Shown: positions 28,200 to 40,714 of the stretch, in pieces
How the letters are laid out: each line of letters opens with the position of its first letter
How positions within the stretch are numbered: position 1 is the stretch's first letter
NCBI RefSeq assembly: GCF_021917145.1
Contig: NC_061078.1
Coordinates: 6,514,047 to 6,578,046 of the forward strand
Direction of reading: 5' to 3'
DNA length: 64,000 bases
From: Hypomesus transpacificus
Taxonomy: Eukaryota; Chordata; Actinopteri; Osmeriformes; Osmeridae
Position numbers and translations under genes: made by a program
Notes under the pieces: generated by a model
The model's database searches: none
What the model was told of the DNA's origin: nothing
The model's input: the letters and a program-made list of their open reading frames with translations, nothing else

Positions 28200-30590
28200 T
28201 CATTGACTGCTCTTAACATAACCGTACGCAGCTATGGATAACTTGTCCGGTTTATTATTATCTAAATATTTTCACGATGACAGAGAATATATGAAATAGT
28301 TTGTATTATTAGGTGATATAAGATCTGCAAAATTCAGAATAGAAAAAAAATGCTCAAAAAGCGAATGGGCTTTATGGGACGGATACATTGTTACATTGCG
28401 CTGCCTTATAAAGTCGAAATTGTATCGGATTTTGATGTAACTTAACTGAGAAAACCAGGTTCCTTTATTGTACAAAATGTACATAATGCATTAGTTGTTG
28501 TTCTTGGGTGTGGTCAAATGTTGGGGAGGCCTGCCTGAAAGGAAAAACTGCAATATAAGTTTAAAAAAAACGAAAATAAGTGAGTATCAGGCATGTTTAC
28601 GACAATCTTTCAAAATAGGATATTTTAGTATTGATAGACCTGGCTGTTATGAAATGTGTGTTGAGTGAGCATTTGCACTATTATTAAGCTTCTAGGTCTG
28701 ACTGTGACCTGTGGGGTTACGCTATAGTGCTACAGAATCTCTCTCTCTTTCATGGTAAGCTTGTCCCATAGCTTTGCCTTGAGAGAATGGAGGGACAGAG
28801 TGACTCTTTCTCCCTCAGCATGCAGTTGTAAGACTGTTTGAATGAGTGTATGTGTGTGTGAATTAATTATTACTGTGTTGTCTCCCTGTCTTTGGGTATT
28901 AGTCACCCCCAGCAGTTTTGGGAAGATCACAGAAACTATGGTTCCCTCCTTCACCCCCCCTTACTCACCCTCTCTCATCTTAACTGTCTTCAACCTTCAT
29001 TCTCCCTCATACATATCAGAAGAGGAATACGCTTTTTACATTATGCTTTTGTCTGAAAGGGTATGGGAAATTTTAGTTTTGGCACTGGGAGGAGGAGGGT
29101 ATGGATGGCTGTAGTCTGGACACTCCTTCCCCCCTGCCTCGTCCTCTCCTGGAGGCCACATGCATAGAGGGGCGTCCTGGGCACCGTTAGCCCATTGTCC
29201 ACCAAACAATGACCTCTGTCCCTCTCCCAACGCTGGGCAGGGACAGAGGGCGGTAGGCTTTCATGTGAGTGATTGTGCATTCATAGCATATGGCTGCCAC
29301 AGAGACCCAAGTGCATCTCTCTCCTGTCTCTCTTTTCACACACCCTTTATATCAGGGTTTAGTCTGTCCAGTCAAGTGCACCCTACCTTGTATACTAACT
29401 AAACTTAGTCTGAGTCTTACCACATACTATTATGATCACTTTCAGCTTATAGCAGGGGTGTCGAACTCCGGTCCTCGAGGGCCGCTGTCCTGCATGTTTT
29501 AGATGTTTCCCTGCTCCAACACACCTGATTCAATTAAAAGGGTTGTTATAACGACCATTCATTCGAATCAGGTGAGCTGGATCAGGGAAACATCTAAAAC
29601 ATGCAGGACAGCGGCCCTCGAGGACCGGAGCTCGACACCCCTGGCTTATAGTGTCCAGAACAGATTGCTGGTACTTTGTGTTTGCTGTGTTTGTACCTTG
29701 CTCCTGAACTGGAATAGTTGCATCCTCCTGATGTTCTTGTAGGTTGGGGGTGTGTGGGTTGTGGAGTTGGGGGACGCTCCCCTATAGGAGGGCCACCACA
29801 GACCTCGCTGTCCAGCCTGGACCTCCTGGGAAGACCCCTTTGTGGGCTGGTAACCATGGTGGACAGAAATAGGTCAGTTAGCAATTTTGGATAGAAGGGA
29901 AGCTCCTGTCCCTCAACACAGCCCATTCCCTTCTGTGCAATTGACCATTACATGTCCAGCATGACTTGCAGTATTTAGTACCCAAATCCCAACTCGCATG
30001 GATAAGTATACACACTCACTGTCTTTCTCATACACATGCTAACAAAATCACACTGACAATGGCAGAAATAATTTCAGTCTGATAGCTTTGTGTTACTTAC
30101 TCTCAATAACAAACTAAATAAAAATCCTCAATAAAAGCTCCAAACAGACAATGAAGTCATAAAGAAAGTTAAAAAGCACCGTTGACCAACAAACCAACTT
30201 TTGATGGATCATGGCCAAACCATCATAAAGGTACCTTTCGTGGGCCAAACTTATATCTATGTCCACATGAATGCAACGTATATCTATGTACTCATTGATA
30301 TAGCCTATAAAGCTCCCTTTTATTTGCATGGAAACACTGACACGTTTATTTGTGTTGGAGGACTTCCTTCTGAGTGCTGTAAAAAATAAATAGATACGCT
30401 CCCTTAGAACAGGCGTCATTCTATTGGCTGAGCACGAGATCTGAGCTGCCGACAGCCATTCGTGTTCGTCGTCTTGTTTTCTGGATGAAGAGGAAGGAAG
30501 GAAGACGTAGCCGTGACTGTTGGGTGACAGATGCAGTTGGAGGGAGTTTTTAAACTGCATATCGCCTTCACTTACAACGGAGGTCGCCAT
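28200..30590. other. Intergenic stretch between ctsa and e2f4
   Basis: No exon recognised apart from the MITE at 29453-29643. A minus-strand ATG GCG ACC TCC GTT at 30590-30576 is followed directly by a perfect donor, GTAAGT, and might be a divergent first exon. No matching downstream coding exon was recognised. Confidence 0.45.
29453..29643. mobile_element. Foldback hAT-type MITE, second copy of the family
   Basis: The 191-base element starts CAGGGGTGTCGAACTCCGGT and ends with its inverse. It is flanked by a perfect 8-base duplication, GCTTATAG (29445-29452 and 29644-29651). The inner arms share GCATGTTTTAGATGTTTCCC and CTGCTCCAACACACCTGATT with the copy at 24731-24942, while the outer 30 bases have diverged. 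The arms would fold into a nearly perfect hairpin if transcribed. It has no coding capacity. Confidence 0.88.
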
Positions 30591-31161
30591 TAATCGACTG
30601 TATTCAAATTGTATTTGAACTGCATGTTAAGGCAGTTCTTTTTGTCATTACCCTATTCCAGAAGCCAGGCCGGTTTTGGGATTGCAAGGAACAGTTGCAG
30701 TAAGTTCCAAGTTTTCATTGCTTAATTTAGCTATAGCAGCTCCACACATCTATCGAACTAAATATATCTTCGTATATTGTGAAATCTTAAAAAATACAGT
30801 GCGTTTTCACCCGTGGTTGCTGGCCGTCTTCCTTTCTCAGATACTCCCTACACTTCAAATCAACCGAGCAGCGCGCCCCTAACGGCTGTAGATACAACGT
30901 TGGATTATCTGTCTGTTTTATCGACTGGCTGCAGCTGGCTGCAGTGGCTTGTCACGGGAACACCAAGCTGACCGATCCCGGACCCAGACAGGCACAGTAA
31001 TAAACACAGCCACGATTTTGCAGCTCTTAAGTTTCAACAGAAGGACCGTGCCAGTTCACGGTCTGCCACCTGAGAAGCCAAATAGCTAGCTAAGGCTTGT
31101 GCTGGTCAGAAATAGCATAAACAAGCCCCGTTCTAGTAGCAGTCGGCCCAGACGGTACTCT

Positions 31162-34100
31162 ATGGAGGTGGAGGTGAGCCGAACCGAGCTCGAGGCCATG
31201 TCCGATGGACAGACTCCAGCGATGAGGCACGAGAGGAGTCTTGGACTGCTCACGACCAAGTTCGTAACGTTACTGCAAGAGGCCAAGGACGGTGTGCTGG
31301 ATCTGAAAGTAGTGAGTGATGTCGCTTCAAATATCTGAATTTATGATCAACAAGCTAGTTCGTCTCCGAATCAGCTAGCTTGCACTAAACTCGGATCCGC
31401 GGCTTGATCATTAATTGAGTAATATGCAAAAATACCAAAGTAACTGCGGTGCTTTTAGCTGCTGAACAGTATGGCATCATTGGGTGTTCAAAGTTGCACA
31501 TTTCCTCTTTACTAAAGTTCCTCTGCACGTTTTATTAAAGTATGTGACTGAAAGAAGTAGTGTTAGGGGACTATGCTGTTTAGTTTTATATTCCATTAGC
31601 CAACGTATTTGTATGGTTTTTACTAGAAAGGATTTCATTGGAATTCAATTGGCGAGCAGAGAGTGGAAGCACGCCTTATTTTCTTTGCCAGTAAGAATTT
31701 TCTGGATGAGTAGAAAGCGATGGAGCTAGAGAGCTTAGGTTAAGTCTTAGGAAGTCTTTCTTCAGTGGATGGCTATGTCATGGGCTGTCATTATTGTCTA
31801 GGTCTTTGGTACCCCCCTCTGATTTTCTCATAGGATTTTGACCTCTCCTTTTATTGGCTAAGAGGGCTGTGACCCATCCAGTAATTGGCTGACAGACCCC
31901 TCTGACCCCTATGATTTGACAGTTCTAGAAATCCACATTGGATAAGGCTTCCTTCCTGGTGTCGCACCCCAGAAGAAAATTATCTTTACAAGGTTGTGTG
32001 TGTTGGAGAGAGGTGGAGGGGGAGAGATGGGAAGAGACCAAGTGACAGAGGGAAGGATACAGTGGACGGAGAAAGAAAAAGAGAGATGGGGAGAGAGAAA
32101 GAGACAAAGGGAGAGGAAGACAGAGAGTGACAGGGAGTAACAAGGTGTCTTCCTGCTTCTTCTCTGCAGGCTGCAGACACTCTGGCTGTCCGACAGAAGA
32201 GACGCATCTATGACATCACCAACGTGCTGGAGGGCATTGGACTGATTGAGAAGAAGTCCAAGAACAGCATTCAGTGGAAGTGCGTAGAGGGAGTGTGTGT
32301 GTGTGCATGTGCGTGCGATTGTGTGTGTGTGTTTAAACACTGTGTTCTTTGTCTAACAGAGGTGTGGGTCCGGGCTGTAACACACGTGAGATCGGTGATC
32401 GGCTTGTAGACCTGAAGTCGGAGCTGGACGATCTGGAGAAGAAGGAACATGAGCTAGACCGTCAGAGGGTGTGGGTCCAGCAAAGCCTCAGGAACGTGAC
32501 GGAGGACTCCCACAACATGCCATATCCTTACTACGCTCACACATGCAGGCGTATGCACATTTCTCTAGAAGCCTAATTTGCTGTGTCCCAGCTCCCTGAC
32601 TGGCACACAGTCTCATATTTTCTGCTAATCCTGTAATGGCTCTTAGCTCCAGACCTTGACTCTGACTAACTCTAGCCTACGTGAACCATGAGGACATCTG
32701 CAACAGCTTCAAAGGTATACCTCCCCCATCCATCTCTCTTCCTGGTTCTCTCTGTATGTCTCCTGTTGAGTCCTGTGGGGTTTGCGAGGGAGATCCCTGG
32801 TGAATGTTGCCTGTAAGGACGGTCCCTCTCTCTGTCTCTCCTCAGGAAAAACCCTCCTCGCTGTGCGAGCTCCATCTGGAACTCAACTGGAAGTGCCCAT
32901 ACCTACCGCTGTAAGTCCAGTACTTCCTTTTACTGTTTCTCTTTCTCCTCCACCTCCTTCTACTGTCCCTCTTTCTCCTCCTTCTCCCCCTCCTTCTCTT
33001 CTGCTTCTGCTCTGCAAGCCTCTCTTTTGTTTGATCATCCTAGGTTGTCAATGGTAAGGGAAAGTACCAGATCCATCTGAAAAGCACCGCTGGACCCATA
33101 GACGTTCTGCTCATCAACAAAGATCCTGTTAACCCCGCCCCCACGGTGGTCCCAGTCCCGCCCCCTGAGGACATGCTTCAGAACGCCCAAGCAGCAGTGG
33201 CCTCTGCAGGTGCAACTGCGAAGACGGCCACACCCAACCGGACTAGGGCAACAGACAGCATCCAGAGTGTAGCCGCTGTTCAGACCACTAGCAAGACCAT
33301 CCCTAAAACAAGAGGTATGGCACCAGGAGAATGTTAACAGTCCAAAAATCAACAGTACCTGCAAAACCTCAAGTGGATCATGTCCTATTCGGTGTCTTTC
33401 TTTCCCCTATACTCACGTTCTCTATCATCCATTTTGTTCTCAGCAGAGACCAACAACTCAAACACACAGACCCTCTCGTTGGACACCCAGCCTCTTCAGT
33501 CGTCAACCTCATTGGTCAACAGCTCTCCGCATAAGGAACCTACCACAACTGACTGTAGGTTATCTTGTTTTCAGTTAAACAAGTATTATTTGCTATGACT
33601 GTGTGTGTGTGCGTGAGGACAGAAGACCAGCTGGGTATCTTGGCACTGGGCTGCCAACGGTTTGTGTCATCTCACACACACACAGTTCATCTGTCTAGTT
33701 AGCATACCCTTTTTGACCCAATTACTATTTCCACTGTCTAACTGTTGTCAACCCCAATGCCCTGTTACACAGGAAGCATCTGCCAGGGGGCTCACTAGGC
33801 CCTGTTATACTTCAATCGGAGATCTTGAGTGTGTGTGCCAGATGTTGGTGTATTTTGGGGTATTGTTCATAGTGTAGGGCGGGCTTTCTACTCCTGGTAT
33901 ATCATTTGGTACTTCATGATGGTTTGGTCTTTTTTATGTGTTTTCGTTTCAGTGCTTGATTTCTCCAAAGACTTCTCTGATGTGTTTGACGCAACCAAAG
34001 GTAGAGAAAAGTGTGGTGTGGTGTATCATTTTTCCGATGTGCTGCATTTTCTATTTCATTATATTTATTATGTCTCTCTCTCCCTCTCCCTCTACACTCT

Positions 34101-34447
34101 CATTCTCTCTTTCCCCCCTCTCTCATTCTCCCACTCTGTCTATCTCTTCAGAAATAGTGAGTGCAGATCTATTGGAAGAGCTCATGGCATCTGAAGGTGA
34201 GTGATGATATAATCATGTGTTTTCCATCATAAGGATTTTAGTCATTTATATACATATATTGTTATATACTGTATATATGGTTATGTTTCTATCTATGTCT
34301 TACCTGTTTTTCCTGGCTCTTTGTCTTCCAGTCTTCTCTCCTCTTCTCCGCCTCTCTCCTCCACCAGGAGACTGTGACTATATCTATAACCTGGATGAAA
34401 GCGAGGGTCTCTGTGACCTTTTTGACATCCCCATACTCAACCTCTGA
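31162..34447 (+). CDS. e2f4: Transcription factor E2F4, complete
   Basis: E2F4 pairs with DP proteins and pocket proteins p107/p130 to repress cell-cycle genes. Ten coding exons: 31162-31311, 32170-32279, 32360-32521, 32671-32714, 32846-32910, 33044-33314, 33444-33554, 33953-34000, 34152-34196, 34332-34447. The frame closes at 373 residues (human about 413; no poly-serine tract here). The DNA-binding winged helix spans [20 protein letters not shown] to the [12 protein letters not shown] motif and KNSIQWKG. The coiled coil and marked box run from [18 protein letters not shown] to [12 protein letters not shown] and GKYQIHLKS. The C-terminal transactivation and pocket-binding segment is [17 protein letters not shown]. 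The [12 protein letters not shown] motif separates E2F4 from E2F5 reasonably well. Intron 3 is a U12 AT-AC intron. The start is the first in-frame ATG; an ATG at 31198 is an alternative. Confidence 0.95.
32522..32670 (+). other. Minor-spliceosome (U12) AT-AC intron of e2f4
   Basis: The intron starts ATATCCTTA, a perfect U12 5' splice site, and ends TCTGACTAAC, an AC 3' end. A branch site, CCTTGAC, matches the U12 consensus and its A is 11 bases from the 3' end, within the usual 10-13. Only this splice gives the expected [13 protein letters not shown] junction; no GT-AG alternative keeps frame and homology. Confidence 0.9.
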
Positions 34448-35495
34448 CCTTTAAACCCTTCTGGGTGAAAAATGTTTTTTAAGAATCAATTTATCACCTT
34501 TTTCTTTTGTTACAGATAATTGAGCTATTTTTAAAGTGTTATTATATAAGCAATTTTTATGGACCGTTTTTTGTCCGGACAATTTTTATACTATACTTTT
34601 AATCTTTGTAAAGTTTCAATTTTCAGTTAAAATCTTAAAAGGAGACGTTTTGTAAACAAGCATCCATCTTATTGGCTGTTTGTTGATTTGTACTATTGTC
34701 ATTACAGATAAGCTATTATAAAGCTGCAAATATGTTTTAGCATGTCCTTGCACTAGGAAGGGGAGGGGGCAATGAAATGCCAGTTTTTACTGCTACCATA
34801 GCCGCTGCACCTCATAGACAAGGAACTGTAAAACTACATGACACTGCAAAGCGTTTTTCTCTTTTGATGTCAAGTGATGCAGTGTCTTTCCCTGTCCACT
34901 AGATGGCGCCCAAATGTCACAGCAACCAGTGTATTTGGGGGCAATTTATGGAATTAACAAATGTGCCAGAGAACTCAGGTGGAATACATATTATCAGCAG
35001 TCTTATACAGGGTCCCATGTTTTTTAGCATGGTCATTTATATTGTATATAATATATCATCTTTCACCAGGGTCAGTACACTGTACAGGGTCAGCATGATG
35101 CATTTGTACTGATAAATGAGTTTAGCCTTGTCTTGCAAGACTGTGCTTTGAATGAAAGAAAACATGTAAATGATTATCATTATGTTCGATATTAGCTACT
35201 TTAAAATTGAGTATTTTGTTCATTTAAAATATGTTTGGAGTGAGAGAAGGTTGGTGTGTGAGAAATAATTGCTGTAATATACCAAAATCATTATTCCATG
35301 TCAGCCTTTTCTATATGTAGTGTATGTATGATGCTGATGAACACCCTAACATTCATCTCTCTGTGTTGAATGTTTTGCAACCACAGCACTGTGCTCATCT
35401 GACTTAACCTTCTCTGTGTACGACCTGCGGATAATACATATGTTGCTGCAGAGGCTGAGGGAATGTACGTTTTATGAAAAGTTCCTGTTCTTCAG

Positions 35496-35501
35496 AATAA
35501 A
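35496..35501 (+). terminator. Candidate poly(A) signal of e2f4
   Basis: AATAAA (in TTCAGAATAAAACACAATG) about 1050 bases after the e2f4 stop, followed by T-rich and GT-rich sequence. The bases 34448-35495 are read as e2f4 3' UTR and hold no other gene. Confidence 0.5.
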
Positions 35502-35740
35502 ACACAATGTTAACTGGTTTTGATTTATTTAGACTTTGTTGCATCACTTGATTCGATTTAATTATAAAAATAACCACTTGTTTTTTTTTTAGAAAGATTT
35601 CAAAAATTATACATTTGACTAATAAAGCGAATTAATTAGTTTATTACTCATTTTAGTTTATTATTACGTAAATTACAAAGTACAGTTAATACTGCAATGT
35701 CATTGTTGTGTATCTGTGTGCGCATGCTTGCTTGAAGCTC

Positions 35741-35748
35741 TATAAATA
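35741..35748 (+). promoter_or_regulatory. TATA box of the CYP2 gene
   Basis: TATAAATA lies 49 bases upstream of the ATG, giving a predicted start site near 35770 and a leader of about 25 bases. It is only about 240 bases after the e2f4 poly(A) signal, so the promoter is compact. Confidence 0.55.
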
Positions 35749-35796
35749 TTGAAGCACTGAATAAATACGTCCAAATCCCTAGTCAACATAGTAACC

Positions 35797-38700
35797 ATGT
35801 TGGGGTCAGTGGTGCTACTGTGTGTCTTCTTTCTCCTCCTCTTTCTCATTAGGGTTCGCAGGCCTGTCGGCTTCCCGCCCGGACCGTGTCCGCTGCCGTT
35901 CATAGGCAATATTCTGCAGCTGAGTGCCACGAATCCTCTGAAAGACCTGGAGAGGGTAATAAAGTTTCATTCAATTAATAAAAATGTCAATATATATAGT
36001 GATCTAAGCAGAAGCTCACATCACAGCATGATGATGTAATAAAGCAAAATGGTGTAAGATAAAAGAAGATCATATAAGCCATTTTCCCTGTGCCGTCGCC
36101 ATTCAAATAGGAATTCCTAATTGACAGTCTGCAGGTTTTAGTGCTAGTTAATCTGTAATACTGTGTATCTTTAATATCAGTACAATATTGGAGAATTGCT
36201 CTACTGTTTTGTACTACCCAATGTCAGATCTGTAAAAAGTGCCATATTATTAATTGTCGCATCTGTCGAGAGACTATATACAATAGCAGAACAAGTCCAC
36301 AGGGTTGAGGAGTCTGTAGTCTACAGGTCCCTCCCTCCCTCTCTGCATTCCAGATCTTCTGTCTCATTCTTAAACTATGGTATCTGTAAATACTTACTAA
36401 AGGATAACCCGCAAGATCAGTTTAGATAGTAGTACAAAGTCCAGAGTTGAGTAAAGTTCATGTTTTCATGACACACAACTTGTCTGTCCCTCCCTCCCTC
36501 CGTTCCAGCTCTCACAGCGCTATGGCAAGATCTTCAGCCTCTACTTGGGTTCGGGGCCTGTTGTGGTGTTAACGGGCACAGAGACCATCCGTGAAGCACT
36601 GGTTACACGCGCCGCTGAGTTTTCTGGACGCCCAGATAACCTCATGATTAGCCACATAACAAAGGGCAAAGGTAAAGACTGGCAGCATGCACTGGCAACT
36701 TGGAGGAGTTTTATGTTGGTGCTGATTAGATAGTAAGTTTATTATTCTCAATGTACGAAGAGAAGACAAAGCTGTCCAATAACCCTTGTTCTTATACTTT
36801 GTTGTGCATGTACTTTGTTTTATGTGTATACTTTGAGTGTGCTTGTGTGTCAGGGGTCATCTTAGCAGACTATGGTCCAAGCTGGAAGGAGCACAGACGG
36901 TTTGCTCTGTTTACGCTGAGGAACTTTGGTCTCGGGAAACGCTCCATGGAAGAACGTATCCTAGAAGAAATCTCCCATATCAGCGCTGAGCTGGAGTCAC
37001 ATGATGGTATAGTGTCCCATTCAACCATTCAACACACACAAATACAAACTCTCTCTCTCTCCCTCAAAAACACACACACTTACAAAGAGAGATGCACTTA
37101 TACACACATACTTGAAATCTGGTTTGAAACAAGTTTCACGATAGTTTGGTTTGTGTTTATTGAATAGTAATGCTTGTTCTTGCTGGACAGGACAATCCAT
37201 GGACCCTCAGGTTTTGTTCCACCAAGCTGCATCCAACATCATCTGCTCTCTGATATTTGGCGAGAGATTTGAGTGGAAAGACCCCGTCTTCATCACCTTG
37301 ATCAAGGGGATGCAGGAACTGACCGCTCTGGCCATTGGACCCTGGGCCACGGTCAGTCAAACAACAAGAATTCCCAGTACTGGTGCCACCTAAGGCTAAT
37401 GCTACACATACTCAGGGTGAACTTAATCTAGATCACAGGGTACTAAAACATTGTACAGATACTCACTGGTTTGCTGCTTGCTGTTCTGGTTTATATTGCA
37501 ATGGACAACCCAGGTAGAACATTTATGAATGAGAGAGAGGTTAGGTGTCAATTTAGATATGTTCTCACACAAAGATCCACACATCTTTATTATGTCAGTA
37601 GTACAGTGTTAGCCAGGTATTTTTTGTTTCAGCTCTATGAGATCTGTCCTGCCCTGAGGAACCTGCCCCTCCCCTTCAGACGAGCATTCACCATCTACAA
37701 CAGTGTCAAAGAACACACCCAGAAGGTTGTGTTGGAACACAAGAAGTCCAGGGTTCCGGGCAAGCCCAGAGACCTCATTGACTGCTACTTAGACCAGCTG
37801 GATAAGGTACAAAGTCTGAGAGCGCGAAGTATCCCAAGGGAAACTGATTGGGACACAAGGAATTTTAATGTCTGTCTGTCTGTCTGTCTATGTGCAGACA
37901 GCGAATGAAGACTCAACATTTGATGAGACACAGATGATAATATTGCTGCTTGACCTGTTTATAGCCGGGACAGACACCACCTCCACCACCTTTCGCAGTC
38001 TCATGATACAGCTCATGAACAACCAAAACATACAGGGTGAATAGACGGCACACACAAACACACACACACCGCTCTCCCACCAAATGTCCCATTCAAATGT
38101 GCATCCTCTCCAGAGCGCTGTCATCGGGAGATAGAGGCGGTGATGGAAGGGCGGCCACACCCCTCCTACGAGGATCGGAGCGCCATGCCGTACGTCCAGG
38201 CCGTGATCCATGAGTCACAGCGCTTTGGTGACATTGTGCCACTCAGTGTGTTCCACTGCACCACCTGCAACACCCAACTGCAGGGGTTTGAGCTGCCCAA
38301 GGTCACCGAGTCCACACCCCCTTCCACCTAGTTTCAAAATAAATGTTCTATAATCTTTTGATAAAAGTGCCATATTTAGCTTTTGGTTGTGTTCTATCTA
38401 TTTCTGTCTCAATCTTTCTTCCCTCTCCGTTTCTCCAGGGTACAACAGTAATCCCTAACTTATCCTCAGCGCTGCATGAAGAGAGCCAGTGGAAGTTCCC
38501 TCACGAGTTCAACCCTGAAAACTTCCTCAATGAAGACGGGGAGTTTGTAAAGCCAGATGCCTTCATGCCTTTCTCAATTGGTGAGAGAGAGGGAGAGAGA
38601 GTAAATAAAACAATATAAAGATGGACGAAAACAGACAGGTAGAGTGAGAAATGAAACCTCTGTTCTGTAAGTGCTGTGTTTGTGTTTGTGTCCCTCAGGT

Positions 38701-38892
38701 CCACGCGTGTGTCTAGGCGAGGGTCTGGCACGCATGGAGCTGTTCCTCATCACGGTGACCTTGCTCCGTCAGTTCCAGTTTGTCTGGCCCAAGGATCAAG
38801 ACCCCCTGGACCCCAGTACTATCTTTGGGGCAGTGCAGTCCCCTAAGCCCTACCACATGGGGGTGTGTTTCAGGAAAAGCCAGAGAGGGTGA
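35797..38892 (+). CDS. Cytochrome P450 family 2 monooxygenase, complete
   Basis: A microsomal heme monooxygenase of family CYP2, acting on small lipophilic substrates at the endoplasmic reticulum. Nine exons, the classic CYP2 number: 35797-35955, 36509-36671, 36854-37006, 37191-37351, 37633-37806, 37898-38036, 38114-38301, 38439-38580, 38699-38892. All are GT-AG and the frame closes at 490 residues. The N-terminal anchor is [18 protein letters not shown], followed by the proline-rich hinge [13 protein letters not shown]. The I helix has AGTDTTSTT, the ExxR motif is ESQR (in [12 protein letters not shown]), the PERF-like segment is FNPENFL, and the heme loop is [11 protein letters not shown] with its axial cysteine. 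One oddity is TTCNTQ where CYP2 proteins usually have TTRDTQ. I cannot assign the subfamily; fish-specific ones such as CYP2X or CYP2Y are possible. The gene looks functional. Confidence 0.93.
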
Positions 38893-39035
38893 AGTGTTTT
38901 AGAGGTGGAGAACTTGTACTTGTAATGCTGCTACCCAGATTGTTCTGTTTGATCCAGACTTTCTGTTATGAAGAAAAGATCAGTTGTGTGTCACAGGATT
39001 TTTAGTTGCAGTTAATAAAACTGGATTATTGACAG

Positions 39036-39041
39036 AATAAA
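39036..39041 (+). terminator. Candidate poly(A) signal of the CYP2 gene
   Basis: AATAAA about 145 bases after the stop; another at 39014-39019. GT-rich and T-rich sequence follows at once (GTTTGTTTTTG), as expected of a cleavage site. Confidence 0.6.
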
Positions 39042-39498
39042 GATACTAGATTAAAATATTGTTTGTTTTTGTCCATTTCTTTCTTGGACCTGTCCTGTCA
39101 AAGGCAACATTTTTATATTTTTCTCAATACACTTGTATTTAGATTGGACATAGATTTCATCATTGTATACTTCTATTGTATTGTTGTATACAGCATTTAG
39201 GAAATAACGTTGTACTCATGTCGTCCAATGAGGGTTGATCTCATTTTTACAAATCTATTGATAATTACTGTATATGGTCAATTAATATTTCCATGAGTAA
39301 GCATGTTTCACACAAGAATGTATTTAACATATACTCTTAAATAAGATTAAGATACAAATATTAGTACATATTCCTGATGCATATTTTAACATGTAATACA
39401 TTTACATGGAACCCATCTATAGTACATGTTACATATTGTATTATTACATAGATATATAGGATAGTGTTTCCTACAGAAATAAAGTACTAAAATATCTA

Positions 39499-40140
39499 CT
39501 AATCTGACCACTTTTTGACACATAAGAAGTTGAGCTTCTCCTTGCAGTCCCTGGTGCCCCAGTGCTCTTCTTCCTTGTCCAGGGTCCCACAGTGGAGGTA
39601 TCGGGCAGGGCAGAAAGGCATCTCCCCCGCAGGCCAGTCCTGGAATTCCAGCCCATCTCCGTTCACCCACAGCCACTGACCAGCCAGGAAGCGCAGGCCG
39701 GTCCACACCTGGCTGGTCTGGGCCTCTGAGGTGGTTTTCTTGGCTGAACTTTGCTCAGCCTCAGAGAGCAGACTGGGGAGGTCACTGTCCTGATCTCTAC
39801 AGTACTCCAGGGCTTCCTCCCACGTCTTGTTCTCCTTCACCAGGACCAGATCAGACTCATAGCAGAAAAATGAGTGTTTTGTATCGCATTTGTAATTAAA
39901 AGCTACATTGTTCTGCAATGCAACACAGTTGTGATTGCCTCACAATCCAAGAGCAGAGACGTTGTTGGCTTCTTCCTTAGTGTGGATGAAGGCCAGGTCG
40001 GTGTGGTGGCTTCTGCAATATTGCTGGGCATCATTCCATGATGCTGGTTCTGTTACAAGGAAGTACTCTCTTTGTAGAGCAGATACCAGCACAAACAGGG
40101 CAGTGATGAGAAGCGCGGTGAAGCTACCCTTTCTCTCCAT
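39499..40140 (-). pseudogene. Truncated copy of a two-domain C-type lectin, with premature stop
   Basis: This is a near-identical copy of the intact gene at 40966-41727. From the start it reads MERKGSFTALLITALFVLVS and continues to the middle of the first lectin domain (NNVSALG). Relative to its sister about 42 codons are then missing and the frame meets a TGA (complement of 39939-39941). Beyond the stop the same frame resumes with a GNHNCVAL segment and a C-terminal piece of domain 1 (KCDTKHSFFCYE) that is clearly diverged, then a nearly unchanged second domain ending NFLCVKKWSD. The net loss is a multiple of three, so a single stop is the main lesion. It could make a truncated secreted fragment of about 67 residues; most likely it is a young pseudogene. 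Confidence 0.8.
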
Positions 40141-40704
40141 CCTGGCCTGGTGGCTAGTCAGTGTGGATTACACCTGGCTCTGTCTCTTCTAACATGAAGA
40201 CCCAGTCGACCAATCAAAAACCCCTCAAGTTCAGAAAGGCCATTTGACTACACGTGACAGAGATGCTATTTGACTGGTCTCTCCTTCCTCTTGCAGGAAG
40301 GACAACAAGAGTCATTAGGGAAGAGGAACCTTAGTCAAATTGCCTCCATGTTTCTAAACAAATGAAGACTCTGAACAAAGTAAACATGCTCCAGAAAGAC
40401 GTTTTTCTATGAAGCCTAAATCATGTGTTGAATTACTTTCAGTTTAACTTATGCAAGAAAGTAATTTGGAAAGTCCTGGGGAAAATTGCTAGAGTATTGA
40501 CAAAAAAACATTAAATTTTTCCTTAAGAAATGCAAACATGTAATGCAAGAAGTTCTAGCCCTGGTATTTCAGACTAAAGATGATTTACTTTATATTCTTG
40601 GATTACAGATTTCTTAATTCAATTCCCTCTCAACTCTAAAGCTACAGAGAAGGCAGAGAAAACCCCAAGAAAACATGAGACCTAAACAGGGTGTTTTAAA
40701 TGTT

Positions 40705-40714
40705 TTTATTTATT
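40705..40714 (-). terminator. Candidate poly(A) signals of the intact lectin gene
   Basis: Two overlapping TTTATT strings on the + strand read AATAAATAAA on the minus strand, about 255 bases after the lectin stop. They lie outside the duplicated block, so the truncated copy does not share them. Confidence 0.45.

Noticed and set aside
30114-30590. 158-codon minus-strand open frame upstream of e2f4
   Set aside because: It resembles no protein I know, and a perfect GTAAGT donor after five codons argues against reading through it. A short first exon is noted as a finding instead.
31099-31161. In-frame upstream extension of e2f4 without an ATG
   Set aside because: The frame is open but begins only at GTG. 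The first ATG at 31162 gives a family-like short N-terminus.
31909-32340. 143-codon minus-strand open frame in e2f4 intron 1
   Set aside because: Rich in S, L and H from a CT/GA low-complexity tract and a GT repeat; no homology.
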